Origin: Streptomyces qinglanensis
GTDB lineage: Bacteria > Actinomycetota > Actinomycetes > Streptomycetales > Streptomycetaceae
Direction: 5' to 3'
NCBI RefSeq assembly: GCF_900111245.1
Contig: NZ_FOGO01000013.1
Location: 133,384-197,383, forward strand
Length of the DNA stretch: 64,000 nt
Shown here: piece after piece, positions 17,415-26,501 of the stretch
Numbering within the stretch: the stretch's first letter is position 1
Layout: each line of letters opens with the position of its first letter
Position numbers and translations under genes: made by a program
Notes under the pieces: model-generated
The model's input: only the letters and a program-made list of their open reading frames with translations
What the model was told of the DNA's origin: nothing
The model's database searches: none

Positions 17415-17471
17415 GAGTGCGTAGCGAGCGGATCTGAGCCAATCACCCGCGGACGCTCTCCGGAAGCCGGT

Positions 17472-18224
17472 TCATGTAACAGGCGTGCGCCAACTCCGCG
17501 CGCGCCGCGGGCTGTCCAGCGCGCGCACCAGCCGCCCGACATGGTTGGTGGTGATCCCGTCGGCCCCCAGCGCGGCGAGCCTGCGCATGGTCCGTACCCG
17601 GTCGGCCGTCCACGCGGAGACCAGCCGCCCGTCCGCGTGCGCGCGGGCGACCAGTTCCGGGGTCAGCAGCCCGAAGCGGTAGTTGAGCCAGCGCGGCCGC
17701 AGCTCCGCCAGCAGCGTCGGCCGCACCGGTGCCGCGCGCTCCCAGGTGAGCGCCAGTTCGGCGCCCGGCGACGCCGCGCGCACCCGCCGCATCGCCTCCG
17801 GACCGCCGCAGTAGTAGACGCGGTCCGCCGCGTCCGCGGCCCGCACGGCCGCGACAGCGGCCGCTGCCGCGCCGGGATCGGGCAGATCGACCAGGGTGCG
17901 GACCCCGCGCGTGGCGGCCAGTGCCTCGGTGAGCGCGGGGACGCCGGGAGCCAGCGCCGCCAGCCGCGCGCGGGTCAGCGCGGCCACGGCGGCATCGTGC
18001 CCCCACAGCCGCTCCAGGGTGCGGTCGTGCAGCACCACGGGCACCCCGTCCCGGGTGAGCCGCACATCCAGCTCCACGGCGTCCGCCCCCGCGGCCATGG
18101 CGGCCCGGAAGGAGGGCAGGGTGTTCTCGCGCGCCGCCCAGGGCGCGCCCCGGTGCGCCACCGCGGCCGGCCTGCGGCCGGAGGAGGCCGCAGGCCGGTC
18201 CGTTCCGGCCGGCTCTCCGGTCAC
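17472..18224 (-). CDS. Glycerophosphodiester phosphodiesterase family protein
   Basis: 250-aa TIM-barrel enzyme hydrolysing glycerophosphodiesters to glycerol-3-phosphate and an alcohol. The diagnostic motifs are HRGAPWAARENTLPSF (catalytic His), GADAVELDVRLTRDGVPVV (metal Glu and Asp) and LHDRTLERL (second His). The GTG start overlaps the adenosine deaminase stop by 4 nt (GTGA), so it is the coupled second gene of that operon. There is no signal peptide, so it is likely cytoplasmic. Length is typical. Confidence 0.9.
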   Translation of the reverse strand: MTGEPAGTDRPAASSGRRPAAVAHRGAPWAARENTLPSFRAAMAAGADAVELDVRLTRDGVPVVLHDRTLERLWGHDAAVAALTRARLAALAPGVPALTEALAATRGVRTLVDLPDPGAAAAAVAAVRAADAADRVYYCGGPEAMRRVRAASPGAELALTWERAAPVRPTLLAELRPRWLNYRFGLLTPELVARAHADGRLVSAWTADRVRTMRRLAALGADGITTNHVGRLVRALDSPRRARSWRTPVT

Positions 18225-19258
18225 CCCGTACGCTGCCAAGCTGCCAGGTGTGCGTCGATCTCCTCGCACAGCCGGGCCTTGCCGCCCTCGTCCAGGAAGG
18301 ACACCCGCACCGCGTTCCTGGCCAGCGTGGCCACTCCCGCCGCGTCCAGGCCCAGCAGCTTCGCCGCGATGCCGTACTCGGTGTTGAGGTCGGTGCCGAA
18401 CATCGGCGGGTCGTCGCTGTTGATCGTGACCAGCACCCCGGCCTTGACCATCTCCGCGACGGGGTGGTCGGCCAGGGTCTCCACCGCGCGGGTCGCGATG
18501 TTCGAGGTCGGGCAGACCTCCAGCGGGATCCCGCGCTCGGCCAGGTGCTCCAGCAACCGGGGGTCCTGGACGGCGCTGGTGCCGTGGCCGATCCGCTCGG
18601 CACGCAGCGAGGTGAGCGCGTCCCAGATCGTGCCCGGGCCCGTGGTCTCCCCCGCGTGCGGGACGCTGTGCAGCCCGGTGGCCAGCGCCCGGTCGAAGTA
18701 GGGCTTGAACTGCGGGCGGGGCACCCCGATCTCCGGACCGCCGAGGCCGAAGGAGACCAGCCCGTCCGGGGCCATCGCGGTGGCGATCCGGGTCGTCTCC
18801 TCGGCCGCCGCCAGTCCCGCCTCGCCCGGGATGTCGAAGGTCCAGCGCAGCACCACGCCCAGTTCCCGCTCGGCGGAGCGGCGGGCGTCCTCGATGGCCT
18901 CCAGGAAGGCGCCGTCGGGGATGCCGCGGCTCACGGAGCTGTAGGGCGTCACGGTCAGTTCCGCGTACCGGATCGCCTGCCGCGCCATGTCGCGGGCGAT
19001 CTCGTAGGTGAGCAGGCGCACGTCCTCGGCGTCGCGTACCAGGTCCACGACCGAGAGGTAGACCTGGATGAAGTGCGCGAAGTCGGTGAAAGTGAAGTAG
19101 TCGGCGAGGGCCTCGGGGTCCGCCGGCACGCCCGCCTCCGGATGGCGGGCCGCGAGTTCGGCCACGATCCGCGGCGAGGCGGAGCCGACATGGTGCACAT
19201 GCAGCTCTGCCTTGGGCAGCCCTGCGATGAAGGCGGCCAGATCTGAGGATTCGGACAA
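18221..19258 (-). CDS. add: Adenosine deaminase
   Basis: 345-aa zinc amidohydrolase converting adenosine to inosine in purine salvage. It contains the metal HxH in AELHVHHVGSASP, the catalytic HAGETTGPGTIWDAL, RIGHGTSAV and the metal/catalytic Asp pair in VTINSDDPPMFGT. Related adenine or aminodeoxyfutalosine deaminases share these motifs, so the substrate is likely but not certain. The first gene of a two-gene operon with the glycerophosphodiesterase, it is divergent from a DUF4190 membrane protein. Confidence 0.88.
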   Translation of the reverse strand: MSESSDLAAFIAGLPKAELHVHHVGSASPRIVAELAARHPEAGVPADPEALADYFTFTDFAHFIQVYLSVVDLVRDAEDVRLLTYEIARDMARQAIRYAELTVTPYSSVSRGIPDGAFLEAIEDARRSAERELGVVLRWTFDIPGEAGLAAAEETTRIATAMAPDGLVSFGLGGPEIGVPRPQFKPYFDRALATGLHSVPHAGETTGPGTIWDALTSLRAERIGHGTSAVQDPRLLEHLAERGIPLEVCPTSNIATRAVETLADHPVAEMVKAGVLVTINSDDPPMFGTDLNTEYGIAAKLLGLDAAGVATLARNAVRVSFLDEGGKARLCEEIDAHLAAWQRTG

Positions 19259-19376
19259 GGGGTGCCTCCGGCTCCGTTGCGGGTCCGGTCATCGTAGGCG
19301 CCCCGGTGCCGGACGTGGTGTCCGAGCTGCCGCATAGCATGAGGTGAAGGGACCATGCGGAAGGAGAGGGGACGCG

Positions 19377-20045
19377 ATGGACAAGGGGGCGGGACCACTG
19401 CCGCCTGCCGGAGCGCCCGGGCAGCCGAGCGGGGGGAGCGACGACGGCCAGGGGAGCGGGAAGCCGCCTCCGATACCCCTGGCCCCGGACGGCCCCGGCC
19501 GCTCCTACGGCGTACCGCCCGCGGCGGGGTACCCGCCGCAGGGCGCGCCGGCGGCGCCGGGGCCGTACGGTGGCCACGGCGGCGGACCACCGGGCTACGG
19601 CGCGACGGGCGGACATCCGGGCTACGGTGCTCAGCCCGGTGCGGGCGGCGGCTACGGCACGGGAGCCTACGCGCCGTACGGCTGGTACGGACCGCCGCCG
19701 CCGGCCGGCAAGTCGGTGGCCGCCATGGTGGTCGGTATCGGCAGCGTGGTGCTGGTCCTCACCTGCTGGGGAAGCTTCCTGGCCGTCCTCTCCTCCCCGG
19801 TCGCGCTGGTCCTGGGCGTCAGCGCGCGGCGTGCGGTGGCCAGGGGCGAGCAGGGCGGCAGCGGGCAGGCGATGGCGGGGTTCGTCCTCGGCATCGTCGG
19901 ACTGGCGCTGGCGGTGATCGTCAGCACGTTCCTGATCCTGGGCCTGACGGTCTGGTCGGACGGTCCCGGCGGCGGGCCGGGGGGCGGCGACGGCGACTCC
20001 TTCGACGCGCGGGGCCCCCGGGTGCCGGTCGCGGCGGTGCGCTGA
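19377..20045 (+). CDS. DUF4190-type membrane protein
   Basis: 222-aa protein. The first 110 residues are a Gly/Pro/Tyr-rich disordered region with YG and GYG repeats. Two closely spaced membrane helices follow (AAMVVGIGSVVLVLTCWGSF-like, and AMAGFVLGIVGLALAVIVST) around SARRAVARGEQGGSGQAMAG, the DUF4190 pattern. Function is unknown. The ATG at 19377 has AAGGAGAGG about 8 nt upstream; a GTG at 19344 is less likely. A very strong terminator follows. Confidence 0.75.
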   Translation: MDKGAGPLPPAGAPGQPSGGSDDGQGSGKPPPIPLAPDGPGRSYGVPPAAGYPPQGAPAAPGPYGGHGGGPPGYGATGGHPGYGAQPGAGGGYGTGAYAPYGWYGPPPPAGKSVAAMVVGIGSVVLVLTCWGSFLAVLSSPVALVLGVSARRAVARGEQGGSGQAMAGFVLGIVGLALAVIVSTFLILGLTVWSDGPGGGPGGGDGDSFDARGPRVPVAAVR

Positions 20046-20060
20046 GCGGACTTCCCGAGC

Positions 20061-20120
20061 GGCACGGCAAAGGGGCGGCCTTCCCGCGGTGGTGCGGGAA
20101 GGCCGCCCCTTTGCCGTGCC
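20061..20120. terminator. 27-bp perfect stem terminator
   Basis: Left arm 20061-20087 and right arm 20094-20120 pair over all 27 bases around the loop GGTGGT. It begins 16 nt after the DUF4190 stop. It is one of the two longest stems in the window and its 3' arm ends in CCTTTGCCGTGCC. Confidence 0.92.
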
Positions 20121-20159
20121 CTTTTGCCGTGCCCCTTTGCCGTGCCGGTTTGCCGTGCC
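20108..20159 (+). repeat. four 13-bp tandem repeats of the terminator 3' arm
   Basis: Units CCTTTGCCGTGCC (20108-20120), CTTTTGCCGTGCC, CCTTTGCCGTGCC and GGTTTGCCGTGCC (ending 20159) lie head to tail. The first unit is the end of the terminator stem. The extra copies can pair with the same left arm, offering alternative shorter hairpins. Confidence 0.9.
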
Positions 20160-20235
20160 GGTCCTGTGCCACGCGGGGTGCCGGGCGGGCGTGCAACGCC
20201 CACCGGCGAAGGGAAGAGGACCCGGGGAGAGTATC

Positions 20236-20271
20236 GATTCCGTGGCGTAATCAAAAGATAACTACGGAATC
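20236..20271. promoter_or_regulatory. candidate operator upstream of ALDH-potDABC
   Basis: Inverted repeat GATTCCGT (20236-20243) and ACGGAATC (20264-20271). They flank an unusually AT-rich centre that itself has near dyad symmetry (GTAATC-AAAA-GATAAC). It lies 130 bp upstream of the dehydrogenase start. GATTCCGT also occurs in the Lrp/dehydrogenase divergent region at 15378. It is probably a regulator site for the polyamine genes. Confidence 0.45.
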
Positions 20272-20400
20272 CCTTGTTCGATGCTCGAACCCCTGTCAGG
20301 ATCTGCTGCCAACAGCGGTCTGGGCCACGGTGCCGGATTACCCGAACCGTGCCGCGGAGCCGCCGGAGCACGCCGCACCCCGCAGTGGTCAGGAGTCCCG

Positions 20401-21924
20401 ATGGTCCAGCGCTTCGATGTGTCCGAGCGGTTCGCCGCGGGCGTCCAGTACGTCGCCGGCAGGCTCGGATCCGGCACCTCGGGCCGCTCGCACGCGATCG
20501 TGGACCCCGCGACCGGTGAGGAGGTCCTCCGGTTCGAGCTGGCCGGCGCCGCCGACGTCGACGCGGCGGTCCGCACCGCCCGCGCGGCCCTGCCCGGCTG
20601 GGCGGGCGCCACTCCGGCCGAGCGCTCGGAGGCCATGCACCGCTGGGCCGCCCGGCTCGCCGAACTGACCGACGAGTTCGTGTACGCCGAGTCGCTGCAG
20701 TGCGGCAAACCGCTCAAGCTCTCCGCCGAGTTCGACGTCCCGGGCTCCTTCGACAACGTCGCCTTCTTCGCGGGCGCCGCCCGCCACCTCGCCGGTGCGG
20801 CGGCCGCCGAGTACAGCGGGGAGCACACCTCCTCCGTCCGGCGGGAGCCGCTGGGTGTCATCGGCTCCATCGCTCCGTGGAACTACCCGCTGCAGATGGC
20901 GGCCTGGAAGATCCTCCCGGCCGTCGCGGCGGGCAACACCATCGTCCTCAAGCCCTCCGAGCTCACCCCGCTCACCTCCGTGATGTTCGCGCAGGCCGCG
21001 GAGGAGGCCGGGGTCCCGGCCGGGGTGATCAACATCGTCACCGGCGCCGGGCCGGACGCGGGCGAGGCGCTCGTCGCCCACCCCGGGGTCGCCATGACCT
21101 CCTTCACCGGCTCCACGGCCGTCGGCAGGCGGGTGGCCGAGATCGCCACCACCGCTTCCCGCCCCGCCAAGCGCCTGCACCTCGAACTCGGCGGCAAGGC
21201 GCCGTTCCTGGTGTTCGACGACGCGGACCTGGCCGCGGCGGCACACGGCGCGGTCGCGGGCGCCCTGATCAACACCGGCCAGGACTGCACCGCGGCGACC
21301 CGGGCCTACGTCCAGCGCCCGCTCTACGACGCCTTCGTCGGCGCCGTCGCCGAACTGATGAAGGCGGTGCGCGTCGGTGACCCGTTCGCGGCGGAGACCG
21401 ACCTGGGACCGCTGATCTCCCACGCCCAACGCGACCGGGTGGCCGGCTTCGTCGACCGGGCCCGCTCCTACGCCACCGTGGTCACCGGCGGCGAGGTGCC
21501 GGGCGGAGAACTCGCCCGGGGCGCCTACTACCGTCCGACGCTGCTCACCGACGCACCGCAGGACAGCGAGGCCGTCCAGCAGGAGATCTTCGGCCCGGTG
21601 CTCGTGGTCCTGCCCTTCGACACCGACGACGAGGGGATCGCGCTGGCCAACGACACCCCCTACGGGCTCGCCGCCTCCGCCTGGAGCCGGTCGGTCTTCC
21701 GCACCGGGCGGGCCGCACGGGAACTGCAGGCCGGCTGCGTGTGGCTCAACGACCACATCCCGATCATCAGCGAGATGCCGCACGGCGGATACAAGGCGTC
21801 CGGCTACGGCAAGGACATGTCCGCCTTCTCGTTCGAGGAATACACCCAGATCAAGCACGTGATGGCCGAGACGACCGGCGCCGTGCGCAAGGACTGGCAC
21901 CGCACGGTCTTCGGCGACCGCTGA
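20401..21924 (+). CDS. Aldehyde dehydrogenase (second gamma-aminobutyraldehyde dehydrogenase-like)
   Basis: 507-aa NAD-dependent aldehyde dehydrogenase, paralogous to the one at 15477. It shares GQDCTAATR (catalytic Cys296), LELGGKAP and the EMPHGGYKASGYGKDMSAFSFEEYTQIKHV-type end. The ATG at 20401 follows AGGAG with 6-nt spacing. The frame is open further upstream, but that stretch is intergenic in character. It heads a likely operon with potD-potA-potB-potC and the PuuB-like oxidase, so its substrate is most likely an aminoaldehyde or gamma-glutamylated aminoaldehyde from polyamines. Confidence 0.88.
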   Translation: MVQRFDVSERFAAGVQYVAGRLGSGTSGRSHAIVDPATGEEVLRFELAGAADVDAAVRTARAALPGWAGATPAERSEAMHRWAARLAELTDEFVYAESLQCGKPLKLSAEFDVPGSFDNVAFFAGAARHLAGAAAAEYSGEHTSSVRREPLGVIGSIAPWNYPLQMAAWKILPAVAAGNTIVLKPSELTPLTSVMFAQAAEEAGVPAGVINIVTGAGPDAGEALVAHPGVAMTSFTGSTAVGRRVAEIATTASRPAKRLHLELGGKAPFLVFDDADLAAAAHGAVAGALINTGQDCTAATRAYVQRPLYDAFVGAVAELMKAVRVGDPFAAETDLGPLISHAQRDRVAGFVDRARSYATVVTGGEVPGGELARGAYYRPTLLTDAPQDSEAVQQEIFGPVLVVLPFDTDDEGIALANDTPYGLAASAWSRSVFRTGRAARELQAGCVWLNDHIPIISEMPHGGYKASGYGKDMSAFSFEEYTQIKHVMAETTGAVRKDWHRTVFGDR

Positions 21925-22012
21925 CGACCACCGGCCGGCCGACAGCATCCCGCCCGCCCCCGGGGTGCCCCTCCCGCCCCCGCCCCGCCCCCTCCCAGGA
22001 AGGCGGTCCCCC

Positions 22013-23254
22013 ATGGACCTGTTCGAAGGACTGCCGGAGCCCGTCGCCAAGGCATGGGAACGCAGTCTGACCACTGGCCGCGCCGCGATGTCCCGGCGCC
22101 GGCTGCTGCGCGCCGCCTCCCTCGCCGCCGCCGGCTCCACCCTCGCCGCGTGCGGAATCCCGCCCGCGGCGGGCGACAAGAGCGGCACCGCGCCCGAGGA
22201 CGCCCCCGACCACTCCCGCGAGGAGAAGGTTCTCAACTTCGCCAACTGGCCCCTGTACATCGACGTCGACGAGAAGAACAAGAAGAAGCGCCCCACTCTC
22301 GACCGCTTCGAGCGCGAGAGCGGGATCAAGGTGAAGTACATCGAGGACATCAACGACAACAACGAGTTCTACGGCAAGATCAAGCCGCAGCTCGCCGCAG
22401 GCCAGGACACCGGCCGCGACCTGGTGTGCCTCACCGACTGGATGGCCGGCCGCATCATCCGGCAGGGCTGGGCGCAGCGCCTCGACCCGGCGAACCTGCC
22501 GCACGCCGTCACCAACCTGGAGGACCGTTTCCGCGCGGCCGCCCACGACCCGGGGCGGCAGTACAGCTACCCGTGGGCGGGCACGGCCTGCGTCGTCGCG
22601 TACAACAAGAAGGCCACCAAGGGGAAGAAGGTCACCAGCGTCACCCAACTGCTGGAGGACGAGTCCCTCAAGGGCCGGATATCCATGCTGACGGAGATGA
22701 CCGACACCATCGGGCTGACCCTGCTCGACATGGGCGTCGACTCCGAGCACTTCTCGGCGGACGACTTCGACGCCGCCGTCGCCCGCATCCAGAAGGCCGT
22801 CGACCGCAGGCAGCTGCGGCGCTTCAGCGGCAACGACTACATGGACGAGCTCAACTCCGGTGACATCGCCGCCTGCCTGGCGTGGGCCGGCGACGTCGTA
22901 CAGCTCCAGTTCGACAACCCGGACGTGGAGTTCGCCGTCCCCGACCAGGGATACCTCTTCGGCACGGACGACCTGCTCGTCCCCGCCAAAGCCCGGCACC
23001 GCAGCAACGCCGAGGCACTGATCGACTATTACTACCAGCCCAAGGAGGCCGCCGAACTGGCCGCCTGGGTCAACTACATCTGCCCGGTCACCGGCGCCCA
23101 GGCCGAGATGGAGAAGATCGACAAGGAGCTGGCCGACGCTCCGCTGATCTTCCCCGACGCGCGAATGATCGCCAAGGGCAAGAACTTCCGGCCGATGAGC
23201 GCCAAGGAAGAAGCCCGCTTCGAGGAGAAGTTCTCCAAGCTCATCGGGGCCTGA
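22013..23254 (+). CDS. potD: Spermidine/putrescine-binding lipoprotein
   Basis: 413-aa extracellular polyamine-binding component. The N-terminus carries 25 residues before a twin-arginine motif (SRRRLLRAAS), then a hydrophobic run and lipobox LAAC, indicating Tat export and lipidation. The mature part has the PotD pattern: LNFANWPLYIDVDE, GIKVKYIEDINDNNEFYGKI, DLVCLTDWMAGRI, LTEMTDTIGLTLLDMG and LAWAGDVVQL. The ATG at 22013 has GGAAGG about 8 nt upstream. An in-frame ATG at 22088, just before the RR motif, is an alternative. Confidence 0.93.
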   Translation: MDLFEGLPEPVAKAWERSLTTGRAAMSRRRLLRAASLAAAGSTLAACGIPPAAGDKSGTAPEDAPDHSREEKVLNFANWPLYIDVDEKNKKKRPTLDRFERESGIKVKYIEDINDNNEFYGKIKPQLAAGQDTGRDLVCLTDWMAGRIIRQGWAQRLDPANLPHAVTNLEDRFRAAAHDPGRQYSYPWAGTACVVAYNKKATKGKKVTSVTQLLEDESLKGRISMLTEMTDTIGLTLLDMGVDSEHFSADDFDAAVARIQKAVDRRQLRRFSGNDYMDELNSGDIAACLAWAGDVVQLQFDNPDVEFAVPDQGYLFGTDDLLVPAKARHRSNAEALIDYYYQPKEAAELAAWVNYICPVTGAQAEMEKIDKELADAPLIFPDARMIAKGKNFRPMSAKEEARFEEKFSKLIGA

Positions 23255-23302
23255 GCCGCCCGCGTCCCTGCCCGCGCCAGCCCGCATCCCCGAGGACCGG
23301 CC

Positions 23303-24505
23303 ATGACCATCACTCTTTCCGGCATCAGCAAGACTTTCGGCGACGTCACCGCCGTCCAGCCGCTCGACCTCACCGTTCCCGAGGGGACGTTCTTCGCCCT
23401 GCTGGGCGCCTCCGGCTGCGGCAAGACCACCACACTGCGCATGATCGCGGGTCTGGAGGAGCCGACCTCCGGCAGCATCCTGCTGGGCGACGAGGACATC
23501 ACCCGCCTCCCGCCACACAAACGCCCCGTCAACACCGTCTTCCAGAACTACGCGCTCTTCCCGCACCTGGACGTCGCCGAGAACATCGCCTTCGGACTGC
23601 GCCGCCGCGGGGTGAAGTCGGTCCGCAAGCAGGTCGCGGAGATGCTCGACCTCGTCCAGCTCGGTGACATGGCCCGCCGCAGACCCCGCCAGCTCTCCGG
23701 TGGACAGCAGCAGCGCGTCGCCCTCGCCCGTGCCCTCATCAACCGCCCCCAGGTCCTGCTGCTGGACGAGCCGCTGGGCGCCCTGGACCTGAAGCTGCGC
23801 CGCCAGATGCAGCTCGAACTCAAGCGCATCCAGACCGAGGTCGGCATCACCTTCGTGCACGTCACCCACGACCAGGAAGAGGCCATGACCATGGCCGACG
23901 GCGTGGCCGTGATGCACGGCGGACGCGTCGTCCAACTCGGGCCGCCCGCCGAGCTGTACGAGAACCCGCGCTCCACCTTCGTCGCCAACTTCCTGGGCAC
24001 CTCCAACCTGATCGAGGCCGAACTGCTCTCCGGCGCCCCCGCGTCCGGCGGTGCGGCGCCGGAGGCGGGCGCCGGGAACGGTGCCCCGGACGAGGCCGGA
24101 GACGGCGCCGAGGTGCGGGTCAAGGTGGTGGAGACCGGCGACCCGCTCCGGCTGCCCGCGGCCCGCTGCTCGGCCGAGAGCGTGCCCCCGGGCGGCAGAG
24201 TGCTGGTCGGCGTGCGGCCGGAGAAGATCTCCCTCGCCCGCACCGACGAGGCGGGCACGGTCCCGCCGGAGGTGCCCGACGGCCGCAACCGGCTCACCGG
24301 CCGGATCCGGGACGCCAGCTATCTGGGCGTCTCCTGGCAGTACCTCGTCGAGACCCCGACCTGCGAGCTCACCGTCTACGAGCAGAACGTGGAGCGCGAC
24401 AGCAGACTCGCACCGGGCGCCCACGTCGTCCTGCACTGGCGGCCCGCGCACACCTTCGCGCTGGACGCGGACCAGGACGCGCACGCGGGGGAGGAGGCCC
24501 TGTGA
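23303..24505 (+). CDS. potA: Polyamine ABC transporter ATP-binding protein
   Basis: 400-aa ATPase. Walker A GASGCGKT (residues 35-42), Q-loop FQNYALFPHL, signature LSGGQQQRVALARAL, Walker B LLLDEPLGALDLKLR and switch-His THDQEEAMTMAD are all intact. The C-terminal 150 residues form the TOBE-2 regulatory domain usual for PotA, with a Gly/Ala-rich insertion (about residues 243-268). The stop overlaps the potB GTG by 4 nt. Confidence 0.93.
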   Translation: MTITLSGISKTFGDVTAVQPLDLTVPEGTFFALLGASGCGKTTTLRMIAGLEEPTSGSILLGDEDITRLPPHKRPVNTVFQNYALFPHLDVAENIAFGLRRRGVKSVRKQVAEMLDLVQLGDMARRRPRQLSGGQQQRVALARALINRPQVLLLDEPLGALDLKLRRQMQLELKRIQTEVGITFVHVTHDQEEAMTMADGVAVMHGGRVVQLGPPAELYENPRSTFVANFLGTSNLIEAELLSGAPASGGAAPEAGAGNGAPDEAGDGAEVRVKVVETGDPLRLPAARCSAESVPPGGRVLVGVRPEKISLARTDEAGTVPPEVPDGRNRLTGRIRDASYLGVSWQYLVETPTCELTVYEQNVERDSRLAPGAHVVLHWRPAHTFALDADQDAHAGEEAL

Positions 24506-25470
24506 CCGCCGTGGCCACACCTCCGCCCGCCGGCCCCGCGCCCGGCGCGGCGCCGGGCACCGGCCAGGAGCCCGGCACCGCGGACTCCGCGGGCGGGGGC
24601 CGGCGGTCGCGGCGCGGGCTGACCCCGTACTGGCTGCTGCTGCCGGCCGGACTCTGGCTCGCGGTCTTCTTCGTCGCCCCGCTCTTCTACCAGGCGTCCA
24701 CCTCGGTGCAGAGCGGCTCGCTGGAGGAGGGCTTCCGGGTCACCTGGCAGTTCTCGAACTACACCGACGCGCTGGGCACCTACGGCGAACACTTCCTCCG
24801 CTCGTTCGGCTACGCGGCCGTCGCGACGGCGCTGTGCCTGCTCATCGGCTATCCGCTGGCGTACATGATCGCCGTCCGGGCCGGGCGCTGGCGCAACCTG
24901 CTTCTGGTCCTGGTGATCGCGCCGTTCTTCACCAGCTTCCTCATCCGTACCCTGGCCTGGAAGACGATCCTCTCCGACGGCGGTCCCGTGGTGGCCGTCC
25001 TGAGCTCCCTGCACATCCTGGACGTGACCGGATGGCTGGGGCTGACCGGTGACGACCGCGTCCTGGCCACCCCGCTCGCCGTGGTCTGCGGGCTGACGTA
25101 CAACTTCCTGCCGTTCATGATCCTGCCGCTCTACAGCTCCCTGGAGCGGATGGACACTTCCCTGCTCGAAGCGGCCCGGGACCTGTACGCCACACCGTCG
25201 ACGACGTTCCGGAAGGTGACCTTCCCGCTCTCGCTCCCGGGTGTGGTCGCAGGCACGCTGCTCACCTTCATCCCGGCATCCGGCGACTACATCAACGCCC
25301 AGCTCCTGGGGTCGCCCAACGAGCAGATGGTCGGCAACGCCATCCAGAAGCAGTTCCTGAACGTTCTCGACTACCCGACGGCGGCAGCGATGTCCTTCAT
25401 CCTGATGGCGCTCATCCTGATCATGGTCAGCGGCTACCTGCGCAAGGCGGGAACGGAGGAACTGGTCTGA
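24502..25470 (+). CDS. potB: Polyamine ABC transporter permease PotB
   Basis: 322-aa permease with about six membrane helices and the ATPase-contact EAA loop (DTSLLEAARDLYATPSTTFRKV). A Pro/Gly/Ala-rich cytoplasmic N-terminus of about 40 residues precedes the first helix (LTPYWLLLPAGLWLAVFFVA). GTG start within the potA stop (GTGA). Membrane partner of PotC in a heterodimeric channel. Confidence 0.92.
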   Translation: MTAVATPPPAGPAPGAAPGTGQEPGTADSAGGGRRSRRGLTPYWLLLPAGLWLAVFFVAPLFYQASTSVQSGSLEEGFRVTWQFSNYTDALGTYGEHFLRSFGYAAVATALCLLIGYPLAYMIAVRAGRWRNLLLVLVIAPFFTSFLIRTLAWKTILSDGGPVVAVLSSLHILDVTGWLGLTGDDRVLATPLAVVCGLTYNFLPFMILPLYSSLERMDTSLLEAARDLYATPSTTFRKVTFPLSLPGVVAGTLLTFIPASGDYINAQLLGSPNEQMVGNAIQKQFLNVLDYPTAAAMSFILMALILIMVSGYLRKAGTEELV

Positions 25471-26369
25471 TGTCCCCGACCCCGACCCCGGCCCCGTCCC
25501 CGACCCCGGCCCCGTCCCCGTCCCCGACCCCGACCCCGGCTGCCCGTGCCGCGGCCCGCCCCGGACCGCTCGCCGCCGCGCTGCGGCTGCTGCGCCGGAA
25601 CGCCGTCGTCCTGGCGGGATGCGCGGCCCTGGCCTATCTGCTGGTGCCCAACCTGGTCGTCCTGCTGTTCTCCTTCAACAAGCCGGCCGGCCGCTTCAAC
25701 TACACCTGGCGCACCTTCTCCACCGACGCCTGGACCGACCCCTGCAGCGTCGCCGGGATGTGCAGCGCACTGGGGCTCAGCCTGCAGATCGCGGTGCTGG
25801 CCACGCTGATCGCAACAGTCTTCGGCACGTTCGCCGCCTTCGCGCTGGCCCGCTACCGCTTCCGGGGCAAGAGCACCACCAACGCACTGATCTTCCTGCC
25901 GATGGCCATGCCCGAAGTCGTGATGGGCGCCTCTCTCGGCACCCTCTTCCTCAACACCCGCGTCGAGTTCGGGTTCATGACGATTCTGATCGCACATGTC
26001 ATGTTCTGCCTGAGCTTCGTCGTGGTCGCCGTCAAGGCCCGGGTGATGAGCATGGACCCCCGCCTGGAAGAGGCCGCCCGCGACCTCTACGCGGGCCCCT
26101 TCCAGACGTTCTGGCGCGTCACCCTGCCGCTCGCCGCACCGGGGATCGCCTCCGGCGCCATGCTCAGCTTCGCCCTGTCGTTCGACGACTTCATCATCAC
26201 CCAGTTCAACGCCGGCCCCTCGACGGTCACCTTCCCCATGTTCGTCTGGGGCGCCGCACAGCGCGGGGTCCCGGTGCAGGTCAACGTGATCGGCTCGGCG
26301 ATGTTCGGGCTGGCGCTGGTGATCGTCCTTGCAGGGCAGCTCGCGGCCAACCGCCGCGGCAAGCCCTGA
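25470..26369 (+). CDS. potC: Polyamine ABC transporter permease PotC
   Basis: 299-aa permease with six predicted helices, EAA loop (DPRLEEAARDLYAGPFQTFWRV) and SLSFDDFIITQFNAG-type PotC end. Its ATG shares one base with the potB stop (TGATG), and GGAGG lies about 10 nt upstream. Residues 2-22 are an unusual PT/PA/PS repeat encoded by reiterated C5-type tracts (25472-25535), a possible site of length variation. The first helix starts near residue 38. Confidence 0.92.
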   Translation: MSPTPTPAPSPTPAPSPSPTPTPAARAAARPGPLAAALRLLRRNAVVLAGCAALAYLLVPNLVVLLFSFNKPAGRFNYTWRTFSTDAWTDPCSVAGMCSALGLSLQIAVLATLIATVFGTFAAFALARYRFRGKSTTNALIFLPMAMPEVVMGASLGTLFLNTRVEFGFMTILIAHVMFCLSFVVVAVKARVMSMDPRLEEAARDLYAGPFQTFWRVTLPLAAPGIASGAMLSFALSFDDFIITQFNAGPSTVTFPMFVWGAAQRGVPVQVNVIGSAMFGLALVIVLAGQLAANRRGKP

Positions 26370-26501
26370 CCCTCGCCCCCGGTGAACCGCCCGCGACCGG
26401 CACCGGCATCCCGACCAGCACCCTGTCCGGCCGCGCCGGACGCTCGACGCGGCGCCGCGCCTGCCGCGCGCCGCGCGGAGCAGGCAGGAAGAAGGACGAC
26501 C

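Larger units (their letters stand above)
20046..20400. other. 355-bp intergenic region
   Basis: Between the DUF4190 gene and the second aldehyde dehydrogenase. It holds, in order: a 27-bp perfect hairpin, four 13-bp tandem repeats derived from its 3' arm, a GC-rich stretch without clear features, an AT-rich inverted repeat (20236-20271), and the dehydrogenase SD (AGGAG at about 20390). I see no gene here. Confidence 0.8.
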
